Below are positions 35,555-46,989 of a stretch of 64,000 nucleotides of DNA, in pieces. The DNA is taken from positions 6,666,001 to 6,730,000 of the forward strand of contig CP114484.1 in the NCBI GenBank assembly GCA_027186245.1, written 5' to 3'. Each line of letters starts with the position of its first letter. Position 1 is the first letter of the stretch. Both the position numbers and the translations under genes were made by a program. Below the pieces are notes generated by a model, which was not told the DNA's origin, did no database searches, and worked only from the letters and a program-made list of their open reading frames with translations. Source of the DNA: Coriaria nepalensis (lineage: Eukaryota; Streptophyta; Magnoliopsida; Cucurbitales; Coriariaceae).

Positions 35555-36006
35555 TGTCATGGAATGCCTTACTTGATAGGAAAAGTGAAGGAGACTTCAT
35601 GGAAGAGTCTAGAAATTTCTAGACTTCTCTAGGATTCTCTAGGGTTTCCTACACACTTGTGGAATTTTCTAGAACCTTGTACATTCTTCTAGTATCTTGT
35701 ACAATAGGAGATATTTGTATAGAAGTCTCTATAAGATAAATCATAGCTGTTAGATCGAGTTGATCTTGACCATCCATTTCAAGGTGGGGGTCTATATAAA
35801 AAGGAGTCCTCCTCATTTGTAATCATCCTCAAATACTAGCATTCTAGCAATATAAAGAGTTCTTTATTCTCTCTAGCTTAAGTGTTCTTGTAAGTCTTCA
35901 AGCAAACATCTTTGCAAGGTTCGGCTAGGTTGACTTGGTTACTCGAAGGAGTGTCAAGTGCCGCATGGGGCGTCTAAGTTTGGGGTGAAACTTTACATAC
36001 GTGACA
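35555..36006 (+). repeat. 3' LTR of the decayed chromovirus copy
   Basis: TGTCATGGAATGCC to ACATACGTGACA, about 452 bp. It is preceded by the same purine tract (GTGGGGGAGCG) as the intact element and is homologous to its LTR throughout, but with many substitutions and indels. It is much older than 24516-30103. Confidence 0.88.
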
Positions 36007-36600
36007 TTATGCTTCTCATTTTCTATTGTTTTTCCCCCTTGAGTTTCAACCGAAATTACTTCTTCCCCATAGTTTGGTTGTAATTGCTCTTCTTATCCTT
36101 CATTTTTGGTCAATGGATGAAACCATGTCGTCCCCACATGGTTTGACCAAAATTAGTGAGAAAAGGGGGGCTTCTTACACCTCTTAAACCCTCTATCATC
36201 CAATCCAATAAAAAAAACCCACAAATCCTCTATCATCTTTTTAAGCCTTCCTTCAAAAATAAACTTTTATGAAAACTGAAACCCCCTCTTCCTCCTCCAT
36301 TTTTTCACCTTCAAGCTCACATATTTCTTGACTTAATCTTGGTTTTGATCATTAGAAGTTTATTCTGATTGGATATTCGTTATCACATAAACTTTCTCTT
36401 CGCATTGATATAAATTTCATCCCATAAAATTTATCTTTCCAAAAACTGACTTACTCATTCCTTCATTAAAAACCTCAAGCTTCAAGAACAAGTATGTAAT
36501 CCCTTTTCTTAACCTCTAAAGTCTAAATAAATAATAAGTAGTCACTTTTGCTCACATTTATGTTTTTTTGACTTCAAAATTCTGCCATTTTTGTAAGTTT
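36007..36600. other. No supported feature
   Basis: AT-rich sequence with a pyrimidine-rich stretch (36270-36310). It may be the 5' flank or an intron of the plant mobile domain relic that follows, but I see no exon or element signature. Confidence 0.35.
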
Positions 36601-36620
36601 TAAATTTTGGCCGTTTTTCC

Positions 36621-37400
36621 ATGGGTGTTCCATCTTTGAAGGCTTTTCTTGATTTGAAGAGGGTTGACTCGAAGCATAGGATTGATAGGTTTACCTGCTC
36701 TTCGACCGGCCATCCAATTTTTGAAGTGGACTTGAACTTGACGCCGTTATTCCCAATTGGGAAAGATTTCCCCCTCACGGCCTATTACCTTTCTAACATG
36801 AGCACATTGTGCAGAGACATTGGGGTGCTTCTCAGTCAAAAGCTTGGCCCGGTCTTGTTGAGGTGATGTGAGACAACTGGATTGCTCGCTTGCAACCTCT
36901 CTTCGAAAGCCGATGGAAGTCGGCCGACATCTTTGAGGTAATCCTTATGACTCAAAGCATTTTTCTTTATGACCGATGTATTATTAGCAGTGATGAGGTT
37001 TTGGTCTAGGGACTTTAATTATTTTTCCTTTCCCTTGAGACTTATGAGCATTACCCTCTTTAACACAGTTGTTTTGACTGGGTTACCCCTTGATGGTGAG
37101 GAAGTTAGGTAAACCTCTTTTGCTAAGGAGCTTGTTAGCTTTGTATATAAAGAAAACTCCCTTTTACAAGACTTTTATCGAAAATTATAAAGAGGATAAG
37201 GAAGTAACTGACGAAGAGCCTTCCTCGATAGTCGATCTTTGAGGAAGTTAGGCTGACTGGGTCCAGTTCAATGTATTTATTTACTTGATCAATGTTTTGT
37301 TTCTAAACTTCACTCATACTAGAATGATCGCCTATTGAAAGGACTTTATTCCAATTGATGAGAGCCATAAGAAGTGGAGGTTGGATTTTGCTACCAAAAT
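36621..37400 (+). pseudogene. Plant mobile domain (PMD) pseudogene
   Basis: Begins with an 81-residue frame (36621-36866). Beyond it the broken frames read FESRWKSADIFE (36902-36937), then LYDRCIIS, and later LTGLPLDGEEV (37074-37106). These are landmark motifs of the plant mobile domain (aminotransferase-like PMD). The domain is found in MAIL1-type host proteins and, very commonly, in Gypsy and Mutator-like transposons. The two landmark segments are in different frames and stops are frequent, so it is dead. Given the context a transposon origin is more likely than a host gene, but no terminal repeats were identified. Confidence 0.68.
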
Positions 37401-37768
37401 GCTTCTTTGACTCCTCACAATGTTATTTCTGGATTTCGGTCATATGCCCCTCCATTGAGTCTTGACCCACCAGTTGTGGACTCTATGTTTGAGATGATCC
37501 CACAACGCTAACTACTAGCGGTCATACTATTGTAGGTACCGGTCCCTTAGTTTTAATCGATCTAGCACCAATTTTCCTACCAATGACTAAGGAGGTAAAT
37601 TTCATAAGCCTTTATGTACGTACCGTATATCCCTGTTAACTTTCGAATTCTTTTGCAGGGAGATAGCTCAACGAATGATGAAAGCACCATAGCCATTTGG
37701 GTAGAGGTGCCTACAAGTATTATGGCTAGGTCAACGATGCTAGCTCCCTTAACCTTAAGGCAAGATTT

Positions 37769-38163
37769 TGGAAAGTGTATGCCTATCGAGCTAATAAGAT
37801 TTTGACCTGATGGGGTTAATACTTTATGTGATACTATCTTTATGTGGATATTAGCAAGACAATACATATTGTCATTAATGAAAGTCATTTACTATTTATC
37901 ATATTTATTGATTTTGTTAGAATTATATTATATGTGCATATGTGCATATATCATGATAAAGTCCAATATTTTGAGTTATGCACTCTGGAGACCATGGTAG
38001 AAATCTTGCTAGTAGAGACTTAAGTTACTAAAATCTATGAAGATACAAACTTTTCATTATCATTAGAGCTCGAGAATGGATATCGATTGATCTAGATAGA
38101 TAATTATGTAGTTTATCACCTAATTATTAGGGTAGCCATTCTCACAGCCAATGGTGTATGTAG
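37769..38163 (+). repeat. 5' fragment of the long Copia-like LTR
   Basis: Starts TGGAAAGTGTATGCC and follows the minus-strand sequence of 33448 down to about 33030: TTATTGTCATTAATGAAAG is shared apart from single changes, and GAGTTATGCACTCTGGAGACC-like sequence occurs at 37973 and, inverted, near 33245. It stops exactly where the Copia-3 LTR begins, so Copia-3 probably inserted here or the break is a recombination point. The rest of this LTR was not found beyond Copia-3. Confidence 0.7.
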
Positions 38164-39253
38164 TGATGAGTATGGTGCTCTAAAAGCATGAAATAAGTGG
38201 AATAATATTGGGATCAATAAATAAGATTTATTAGATTAAATTGCATGTAATGATAATATCAATGGACTACTAGAAATTGTTCAGTAATTTGTTCTATAAT
38301 TGCAAGAGTGCAATAACCTAATTTATTGGAGCTTGGAATTATAGGTCTTCATGGTCCCCAGGTCGCTTTTATAAAATATTATATAAGGTAAAAGTGACAA
38401 AGGTTAAAAAATGACTTATTTGCAAAGAAAATAGTTTTCAGGGGTAAATATGTAATTATAAGATAATTAGTATTAATTAGTTAATTAATTAAAAGATGTA
38501 TTTAAATATAATGATGAATTTCGAAATTCATTTTATAAATAAATTTAATTTTGATTTAAATATATTAAAAATAATATGAAATTGATATGAGATATTAATT
38601 TAATATTAAGGTTAGGTAAGTCAAATTTAAATTGGTTTGAGAAATTAATTTAAAATTCAAATAAAATATGATATAATTTTTAATAGATGAGATTCTATTT
38701 TAAATTATATATGATAAGATTTGAGCAAATCAAATATATCATTAAAAATAATAATATGATTTATAAAATAAATAAAATTATATTTTAAATTAGATTAGAA
38801 AAAATTTGACCTTATCAAAAGATATCATTAAAAAATATCTAATGATTGTCTTATTATTTAATATTATGATTGGATTATTAATTTAATTAATTTAAAGTTT
38901 TTAAATTAGAAATATTATTAAATAGAAAATCTAATAGAATCATATAAATACATCATATTCTTATTATTTTAGAATGCAAATGTGAAAAAAATAGAGAGGT
39001 TTTTTCACAAAGAAAAAAGAGAGAAAACCTAGTTATCTCTACATAGCCACACATTTCATATTGTGTTAAGAATCAACTTGGAAGATTATGGTTTGAGTTT
39101 CGATGATCGATTTGCATATGCAAAGGTATGAATTCTTTGTATAGATGCATGATTAATTTATATATATAAGTGATCGCTAAGAGTTTTCAAAATTTTTTTG
39201 TGATATTCAGAGATCAACAATCGCTTCCACTGTGAATTTTAAATCCATTTTCC
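38164..39253 (+). repeat. 5' LTR of Copia-3
   Basis: Starts TGATGAGTATGGTGCTCTAAA (compare TGTTGGGCATAGTACCCTAA at 45814) and ends before the primer site. Relative to the 3' LTR it lacks about 700 bp after the first 35 bp, but keeps the distal half that the 3' LTR has lost. Shared block: TGTTCTATAATTGC at 38290 and 46659. Confidence 0.78.
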
Positions 39254-39713
39254 AATATTTGGTATCAGAGCAATCTTTATATATATATAGATTAATCGCT
39301 ATGTAGATTCTTGTATTATCATATATATGCGATATATATGTGGAATGGATGTTAATGTTTTTTGAATGTATGGTTGATATAATGGATCGTGAATTATATA
39401 GTGTTTTTGGGTTAGAAATTTGTTTAATTTTCTTTCTCTAGATTTTGTGTAAGCTAATTTGTGGCAAAAAAAAAATTTTACAATTTTTGTTGTTGCAAAA
39501 TTTTGCACGACAAGGAGGAAGAAGAAACCACACGATCGGGGCTTCATGGAAGACAACTGTTCGGCGGCAGCTAGGCCACCCTCGTTGCGTCACATTGCCA
39601 GCGGTGTAAGGTCGAGGGATAGTCCCACGGCAGCAATGGCTTCCACAAGGCTTGCTATCCTGCGGTAGTAGTGGCTGCTGCAAGGCCGCAACATTGTCTT
39701 GCAGCTACAATAT

Positions 39714-39840
39714 AGCCTAGTCTCTGGATTGTCGTACTGCAGCCCAGCCTTGGGATTATCCCGCGATAGCCTAACCATGGGACTGTCTCATGGGAGCCCA
39801 ACCACAGGACTATTCTTTGGGAGCCTAGTCGCGGAAATGT
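39714..39840 (+). repeat. 27 bp minisatellite, first block (four copies plus partial)
   Basis: Copies begin AGCCYAGYC at 39714, 39741, 39768 and 39795, with a partial at 39822: an exact 27 bp period. Because 27 is a multiple of 3, open frames through it show a nine-residue repeat on the minus strand, but no start or domain supports translation. It is GC-rich in an AT-rich element. Confidence 0.88.
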
Positions 39841-40331
39841 CCTTAGGACAAGGCTGCTGGTCGTATGACTGGTTCTAATATTTGGTATCAGTGCAATCTT
39901 TATATATATATAATCACTATATAGATTCTTGCATTATCATATATATGCGATATATATGTTGAATGGATGTTTATCTTTTTTGAATATATGGTTGATATCA
40001 TGGATTGTTAATTATATAGTGATTTTGAGTTAGAAATTTGTTTAATTTTCTTTCTCTAGATTTTGTATAGGCTAATTTGTGGCATAGGAGTTTTTGTACA
40101 ATTTTTATTATTGCAAAATTTTTCACAATAGGGAGGAAGAAGAAACTGCACGGTTGGGGCTCCATGGAAGGCAACTATTTCGTGACAGCTAGGCCACCCT
40201 CGCTGCATCACACGACCAGCGGCGTAAGGTTAGGGGATAGTCCCACGGCAGCAATGGCTGCCGCAAGGCTCGCTATCTCACGGTAGCAGTGGTTACCGCA
40301 AGGCCACAACATTTTCCCGTGGCTGCAGCGT

Positions 40332-40465
40332 AGCCTAGCCCCTGGATTGTTCTGTGGCAGCCCAGCCGTGGGATTATCCCGCGACAGCCCAACCATGGGA
40401 CTATCTCACGGGAGCCCAGCCACGGGACTGTTTTGCGAGAGCTTAGTTGGGGAAATGTCCTAGGG
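40332..40465 (+). repeat. 27 bp minisatellite, second block (four copies plus partial)
   Basis: Copies begin at 40332, 40359, 40386 and 40413, with a partial at 40440, and correspond one-to-one with 39714-39840 in the upstream duplication unit. The repeat array thus predates the 620 bp duplication. Confidence 0.88.
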
Positions 40466-40500
40466 CACAAGGCCGCTAGCCGGATGGCTGGTGACTCCGG

Positions 40501-41940
40501 CTAGCATGAGCCGCCGTAGGCGGCGACTACTATTCCAAGCTATTGCTGCCTGTGGCTTACCCTAGAGGTTTCATGGGCCTCGGCCCGTAATGCCCTAATG
40601 GGTTGGGTTATAGGTTTGACCCATGATTCACCCATTAAATGGGTTTGATCCATTTATAAGTGGTCCAATAATAATGTATTTTAAAGCCCATTAACTTAAT
40701 TTTGGATTTTTTGAAAAACTAAATAGCTTGTTAGGTTTGATCCAAATAAATTCGATTAGGCCGAATGAGTTTAGGCTCATACTAGAAATAATTAAGTTAA
40801 ATAAAAATGAGGGTTAGAAAAATTGTTTTTTTAAGAATTATGGAATTGGGCTTGATTTATAGAATTACTGGTTAGGCTTATATTCAAGATGGAGCAACTT
40901 AGGGAAGGTTGTAAATTTTAGAAATATGCAAAATTATATATCAATTTATTTATGTTGATTGATTTGATTAATAACATATTATGCATTAGTCGATTACATG
41001 CCATGTATGAATACCCATGCAGTTTTATTTTTAAATATGCATCTCATGAGTACAAACATGATTTATTAAGATTGTCGTGTATGTTTATGTAATTTATTTG
41101 GGAAAATTAATTACATAAGTGGATTGAGTTTTAAAGAGTTAAACTTGGTAATCACACCTAATAAAGGTACACTTTTATGTTAGGCCTTTAATAATCAACT
41201 TTGTTAAAAGGAGTTTTGTCAAAGTTTAATGAATGTAATTAGTCCATTAATTACAAATTAGGTTTACCTAATAAGATTAGGATCATATTAAGATATGAAT
41301 TACAAAGTTAAATTGAACCTAGGTCCAATGTGGTTGGCAATTATAATTAATAGGATTATATTCATTGGTTAATCAACTAGTAATTAATTTAAAATTAATT
41401 AGTTAGTTTTATTTTAAAACATAGGATGTTTTATGAAAACACATTTTAAAACAGTGGGAGAAGGTTGATATGACAGTATAACTTATGGTCTCCATTATTA
41501 GTATAACACCGTAAGATATGGAAAGGGCCTCAAGACATTTCTCGATTGTAAGGCGGTAACCTTTGAGTTAAGTCATTCATGGATTTTGAAATAATGAGTT
41601 ACACTCACAAAAACATAATTAAGCTTTAAGCGGTATATTGTGTCTTGACCGAATAAACGGTAACTTATAAGGAAAAGAGAAACTATGAGATATTTTGAGT
41701 TTTACTTCTAGGTTTGGGAATCTCTCAAAATTAATTTGAAATTAATATTACCGACCCTAAGGCGGCATATTAATTGTTGAGTTAATTTATCATGGTTTAG
41801 TAATAAATAATTTTATGTGTTTTATTTGTTGCATTCATGCATCATATTTACTATTCTGAAATTTTGACATTTATTTCAATTATAATAAATCATGTATGTT
41901 TTATTTAATTTAAGCAATCATCATGTCTTCAATCAATAAT
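40501..41940 (+). mobile_element. Remaining Copia-3 leader, non-coding
   Basis: No coding region. The last 400 bp match the Copia-2 leader (16481-16880) in reverse. The middle (40800-41450) is AT-rich and unassigned. Confidence 0.6.
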
Positions 41941-42770
41941 CCCTTTACCCCTTTACTCAATAAATAGAAATTAACTAGTATAATTTTATGAGATGGAAAT
42001 CAAATTTAAATATGGTTTGAATTTGTAAGAACCATAAATTTGTCTTGACCAAGGAATGTCCTTAAGAGCCCGCTACAAATATTGCCCGTAATTTACAGGA
42101 AAATTATGACCATTGGATCCAAACAAATAATAAAGTAAAATGCTACATGTTGATGAGCATGAGTGATGTTCTTAGGAAGAAATATGAAAATGTGGAGATG
42201 ACATATGAGATATTGGAGGTCTCTTAAGGCTTTGTTTGGGCAGCAGTTCGACCAGAGTTGTCATGAGGTTACTACAACCTACATGAACGCCAAGAGGAAG
42301 AAAGGAGTTTCTTTCAGAGATTCTATTTTGAACATGATCAACATGATGTATGAGGCAGAAATACATGGGGCTACCATTGATGAGCACACTTAAGTTAGCA
42401 TTACACTTGAGTCACTATCACTGGCTTTTGCTGCATTCACCACTAACTATGTTATGAACAAACTGCAGTACAACATGACTCAACTTTTGAATGAATTGTA
42501 GACTTTTGAGATCCTAGATAAAGCTAGGTCAAAAGAGGGTGAAGCAAATATTGGTGAATAAAAGCCGCTTTACTCTTATGCTAAGAACGATAAGAGGAGG
42601 TACACCAATGGAAAGGACAAGATGGGAAAGAAAGATAGAAAGTCACTTAAAGGCAAAGAGAACAAGAAGAACGATAACTCCAAGAAAAAGGAACCCAAGG
42701 GAAAGTGTTTCATTGCGGAGTTGATGGCCATTGGAAGAGAAACTACAACAAGTATCTCTCTGAGCTAAAA
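41941..42770 (+). pseudogene. Copia-3 gag remnant, zinc knuckle Cys lost
   Basis: Gag of the Copia-1/Copia-2 type. The N-terminal FMRWKSN motif is at about 41985-42010. A middle part at 42205-42393 (SLKALFGQQFDQSC) is collinear with Copia-1 8303-8400, followed by a Lys/Arg-rich stretch. The zinc knuckle at about 42704-42750 reads CFHCGVDGHWKRNY, with Tyr in place of the final Cys (CX2CX4HX4Y), while Copia-1 and Copia-2 keep Cys. Stops and frameshifts separate the pieces. Confidence 0.83.
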
Positions 42771-42779
42771 GAGAAAAAA

Positions 42780-45700
42780 AAAGGTAAATTTGATTTACTT
42801 ATTTTAGAAGTTTGTATAGTGGAAGATGATTTGTCATCTTGGGTAGCAGATTCGGGAGCCACTAAACATGTTTATTCTTTTTTACAAATACTTAGTTCCT
42901 TAAGGAAGCTTGCTGTTGGTGAGGTGACGATGAGAGTTGGCAGTGTTGTGATCATTTCAGCTAAAGTAGTGGGAGCAGTCTGTTTAGTTTTTATTAATAA
43001 TAATTTTGTTTTGAAAAATATTTATTTTATTCCTGAATTTTGCAGAAGTTTGACTTATCTATGTTGCATGAAATATTTTTGATATTTCTTTTATGAATAA
43101 TGAGATTATTATTTCTAACAAAGGTTTTACTATTTTTCATGCAAAACAAACTAACGAACTCTATCTGCTTAAACCAAATGAAGGATCGCTAAATAACGTA
43201 GAATTATTTAAAGTAGCAAATTCTAAATCTAAGAAGTGACAACAAGTTTCTCAAAGTGATGATACATATCTTTGGCATCTTAGGTTAAGACATATCAATC
43301 TTGATAGGATAAATAGGTTAGTAAAGGATGGTCCTTTAAGGGAGCTAACTATTGGCACTCTTCCAGTTTGTGAATCCAATCTAGAAGGAAAGATGACTAA
43401 GAGACTTTTCTCTGCAAAGGGCCTGAGAGCTAAAGAACCACTTCAGTTAGTACATAGCGACGTCTATGGTCCTATCAATGTATAAGCAAGAGGAGGTTAT
43501 GAAAATTTCATCATCTTCATTGATGATTATTTAAGATACGGATATACATAACTAATGCAAAAGAAATCTAGAATTTTTGGAAACTTCAAATAATTCCAAG
43601 CGGAAGTTGAAAAGCAGTTAGGAAAATCACTTAAAAGACATCGATCAGATAGAAGAGGTTAATACCTTGATTTTGATTTTAAGAATCATTTGCTGGAGCA
43701 TGATATTCTATCCCAACTCATAGCACCTAGAACACCATAGCAGAATGGTATTGCAGAAAGGAGAAACATAACCTTATTGGATATGATTAGGTCAATGTTA
43801 AGCTACTCATCCCTACCACTCACATTTTGTGGATATGCACTTCAAATTGCAGTATACATTTTGAATGTAGTTCCATCTAAGTCTGCAGTAAACCTAGTTT
43901 ACGCCATTTTCGCATATGGGTGTGTCTAGCACATGTGCTGAAATCCAAGAATGGGAACTTGGACTCGCGATTTGAAGTTTTCATATTCGTTGCCAATGCT
44001 CCCGACACAAAGGGAGGTTACTTTATAGTCCTAGTGAGAAAAAAGGTGTTTGTATCGACAAATGAAACTTTACTCTACCATAACTATATGATAAATTACA
44101 AACCTTGTAATAAGGTAGTACTAGAGGAATTGAATTCTGATAAGATCTAATCATCTCAATCACCATATGATGAATGACAACATCAAGAGGCCACCGATCC
44201 TAGTCAAAACACCATAGGAGCTCATCGTAGTAGGAGGATTGTAAGACAACCCATTTGCTACGAAACATGAGGCATAAGTTTTAATGTCAGACACAAATTA
44301 GGACAATCCATTTACCTTCAAGGAGACAATGGATGATTCTGACAAGAATAAATGACAAGATGCAATGAACCAATAAATGGAATCAATCTATTCTAATTAT
44401 GTTTGGGAACTTATAGATCCACGTAAAGATGTTAGGCCCATTGGATGGAAATGGATCTTTAAGAATAACAGAGGTGTACATGGGAAAGTGGAGACTTTCA
44501 AGGCACGACTTGTAGGAAAGGGCTCTACCTAGAGGGAAATGGTCGATTATGAAGAGACTCTCTCTCCCATTTCCATGCTAAAGTCTATACGCATTCTTTT
44601 ATCCATAGCTAATGTTTAAACTACAAGATATGGCAAATGGATGTCAAGATAGCTTTTCTTAATGGTTATCTAGAAGAAAGCATTTATATGATGCAACCAC
44701 AAGGTTTTGTGCAAAAGGGCCAAGAGCAAAAAGTTTCAAGTTGCTTAGATCCATTTATAGATTAAAACAAACCTCTAGGTCTTGAAACATAAGGTTTGAT
44801 GAGACTATCAAGATGTATGGCTTCAAGTAAAATGTTGACAAACCATATGCCCATAAACACATCGAAGAAAAGAAGGTGGTCTTCTTAGTTCTCTATGTAG
44901 ATGATATTTTACTCATTTGGAATGATGTAGAAATAATGTCAAACGTGAAGAAATGGCTAGCCGAGCAATTCCAAATGAAAGATTGGGAGAAGCAAGCTAT
45001 GTTATGGGAATTCAAATCCTAAGGTGATGACTTGATTTTCAATGCAAAACTCCAAGAAGGGGTCAATTATCGAGCATACATGGAGTAGTTCTTTCTAAAG
45101 AGTAGTGCCCAATGACACCTTAGGAAGAAGAAGAGATGACATGGATTCCCTCAGTCTTATGTATGCCATGTTGTGTACAAGACCTACATTTGTTATGTAA
45201 TAGGGATAGTGAGTCGTTATCAATCAAATCTTAGTTTAGAACACTGGATAACGGTGAAGCATATTCTCAAGTATCTTCGGAGAATGATAGACCATATGTG
45301 TGTTTATTCAGGTGGAGACTTAAACCCTACTAGGTATACTAATTTTGATTTTCAATCAAATAGAGATAGTCGAAAGTCAACTTCTTGGTCAATGTTTAAG
45401 CTTGGTGGATGAGTTGTAGTCTAGAGAAGTATTAAATAATCCAGTATTGTAGATTCTACTATGGAAGCCGAATATATAGTGGTTTGTGAAGTAGTAAAAG
45501 AGACGGTTTGGCTTAGGAAGTTCTATATTGATCTAGAAGCTGTTCCATATAAAAATAAAGACTAATCCTGTACCATGATAATAGTGGGGCAGCGACTAAT
45601 TCGAAATAACCAAGGAGTCACAAGAGGGGCAAGCACATATAGAGGAAATATCATCTCATTAGAGAGATAGTATACCAATGTGACGTGACAGTTATGAAGA

Positions 45701-45800
45701 TAGTGTCGAAATAGAACCTTGTAGATCCGTTTACCAAGACACTTCTAGCGAAATCTTTTAATGATCATGTACGTAATTTAAGGATAAGAGAGATGCCTCA
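42780..45800 (+). pseudogene. Copia-3 pol remnant
   Basis: Protease DSGATKHV starts at 42849 (within 42705-43082). Gag-pre-integrase is at about 43255-43470, integrase core about 43480-43800, integrase C-terminal region 43920-44150 (GYFIVLVRKKVFVS), RT about 44400-45100 with YVDD at about 44895-44906, and RNase H around 45270-45620, including 45173-45412. Stops are spread throughout and some segments are shifted in frame. The whole is collinear with Copia-1 and Copia-2, so no domain was lost wholesale. Confidence 0.85.
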
Positions 45801-45813
45801 CTTGTTGGGAGAT

Positions 45814-46945
45814 TGTTGGGCATAGTACCCTAAAAGCATGTAATAAGTACAATTTTTTTATAAAATTAATGAAAGTGACATTTTTCTATAATAATTGTTT
45901 GAATATGTTATTATTGAATAATGTGCATTAATATAAAAAAAATTCCAAATTCATTTATGTAACTCTAATCTTGTATTAGTATGAGAGAATTAAAATTATA
46001 GATGATCAATTAAATTATCCACAAGTTATTCAAGTATGGAATCTTTAATATGTGGTTGCTAGTACGGTCCACTAACATTATGAATGCAAGTGATTGAAAT
46101 CCGGATCACTGATGTAGATAGACATCTTAGTGAAGGTGATTTATGTAGTTTGATTATACAAGATAGGACCCGATATGAATTAATTCTTTATGAATATACC
46201 GTTTGCCATAAAAAGTTCTATTCATATCAATAAATGATCATATGCAAATCAATATGAATTCTGAGTAGTCATGAACTCCTATTTATGTCAACTAGATCTT
46301 TTGATTCACTCGTCACGGTTTGTTTTAAAATAGGCTAAACACTTTTGTTTTTGAGATTTATTGGGAAAAGTATCTGGAAACATGATTTATAGATATGAAA
46401 TCCAAACTCTCTTCATAGAAGATTGTATATTGGTTCCCTTAAGAGTTAATTCTGGAATTGAATGGTTTTGAGCTTAAATTTATAATTAAGTTATAAATTG
46501 ACCGTTCACTAGTGAGTTAATGATACTTAAGAATAAGAAGATAATTAGCAGGCTAAAATGTAAATTTTGACCAGCTCTAATAATGAATTATTTATTGGGG
46601 ATTGAATTTCATGTAATGACAATATTAATGGACTACTAATAATTGCTCAGTAATTTGTTCTATAATTGCGAGAGTACAATATCATATTTTTAGTGAAATA
46701 ATATTAGGATTAATGAATTAGAGTTATTAGATTGAAGAGTTTAATTAATAATCTAATTTGCTTTTTGCTTGGAGTTATAGGTATGAGATCCCGAGATCAC
46801 CTTGATAAAATATTGTATAGGGTAAGAGTGACAAAAGTTGAAAAAAGACTTATTACCAAAGAAAATAGTTTTCTGGGGCAACTATGTAATTATGAGATAA
46901 TTAGTGTTAATTAGTTTATTAAGGAATTAATTAATTAAAAGCTGT
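45814..46945 (+). repeat. 3' LTR of Copia-3, truncated
   Basis: Starts TGTTGGGCATAGTACCC right after a purine tract. It matches the Copia-1 3' LTR well (for example 46060-46300 versus 4310-4580 in reverse). It ends about 46945, roughly 750 bp short of the 5' LTR's end, where unrelated Gypsy sequence follows. Confidence 0.8.
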
Positions 46946-46989
46946 AAAGGTCATAAAATAACATCTTAACATCATTGGAAACTAATATG

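Larger units (their letters stand above)
39255..40500 (+). repeat. 620 bp tandem duplication in the Copia-3 leader, duplicating the primer site
   Basis: Unit 1 (about 39255-39877) and unit 2 (about 39878-40500) align with an offset of 618-623 bp. Each begins TATTTGGTATCAG followed by TATA repeats, then a block around TTTAATTTTCTTTCTCTAGA, a GC-rich block, and a run of 27 bp repeats. The primer site is TGGTATCAGAGC at 39260-39271 and TGGTATCAGTGC at 39883-39894. The units differ by many point changes, so the duplication is not recent. Confidence 0.88.
38164..46945 (+). mobile_element. Copia-3, decayed plus-strand Ty1/Copia with rearranged leader
   Basis: Order on the plus strand: 5' LTR (38164-39253), primer site (39260-39271), a leader of 2.7 kb that includes a 620 bp tandem duplication, gag (about 41940-42770), pol (42780-45800), purine tract (45802-45813, GTTGGGAGAT) and 3' LTR (45814 to about 46945). 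Same family as Copia-1 and Copia-2 but in opposite orientation. Coding regions have many in-frame stops. The two LTRs differ by large indels, so the insertion is old or rearranged. Confidence 0.88.

Noticed and set aside
36542..36778. 78-codon minus-strand frame
   Set aside because: Antisense to the plant mobile domain relic, which has recognisable motifs.
39299..40470. Antisense frames through the Copia-3 leader with nine-residue repeats
   Set aside because: Not called as genes: the periodicity follows from the 27 bp minisatellite. Kept only as a question under findings.
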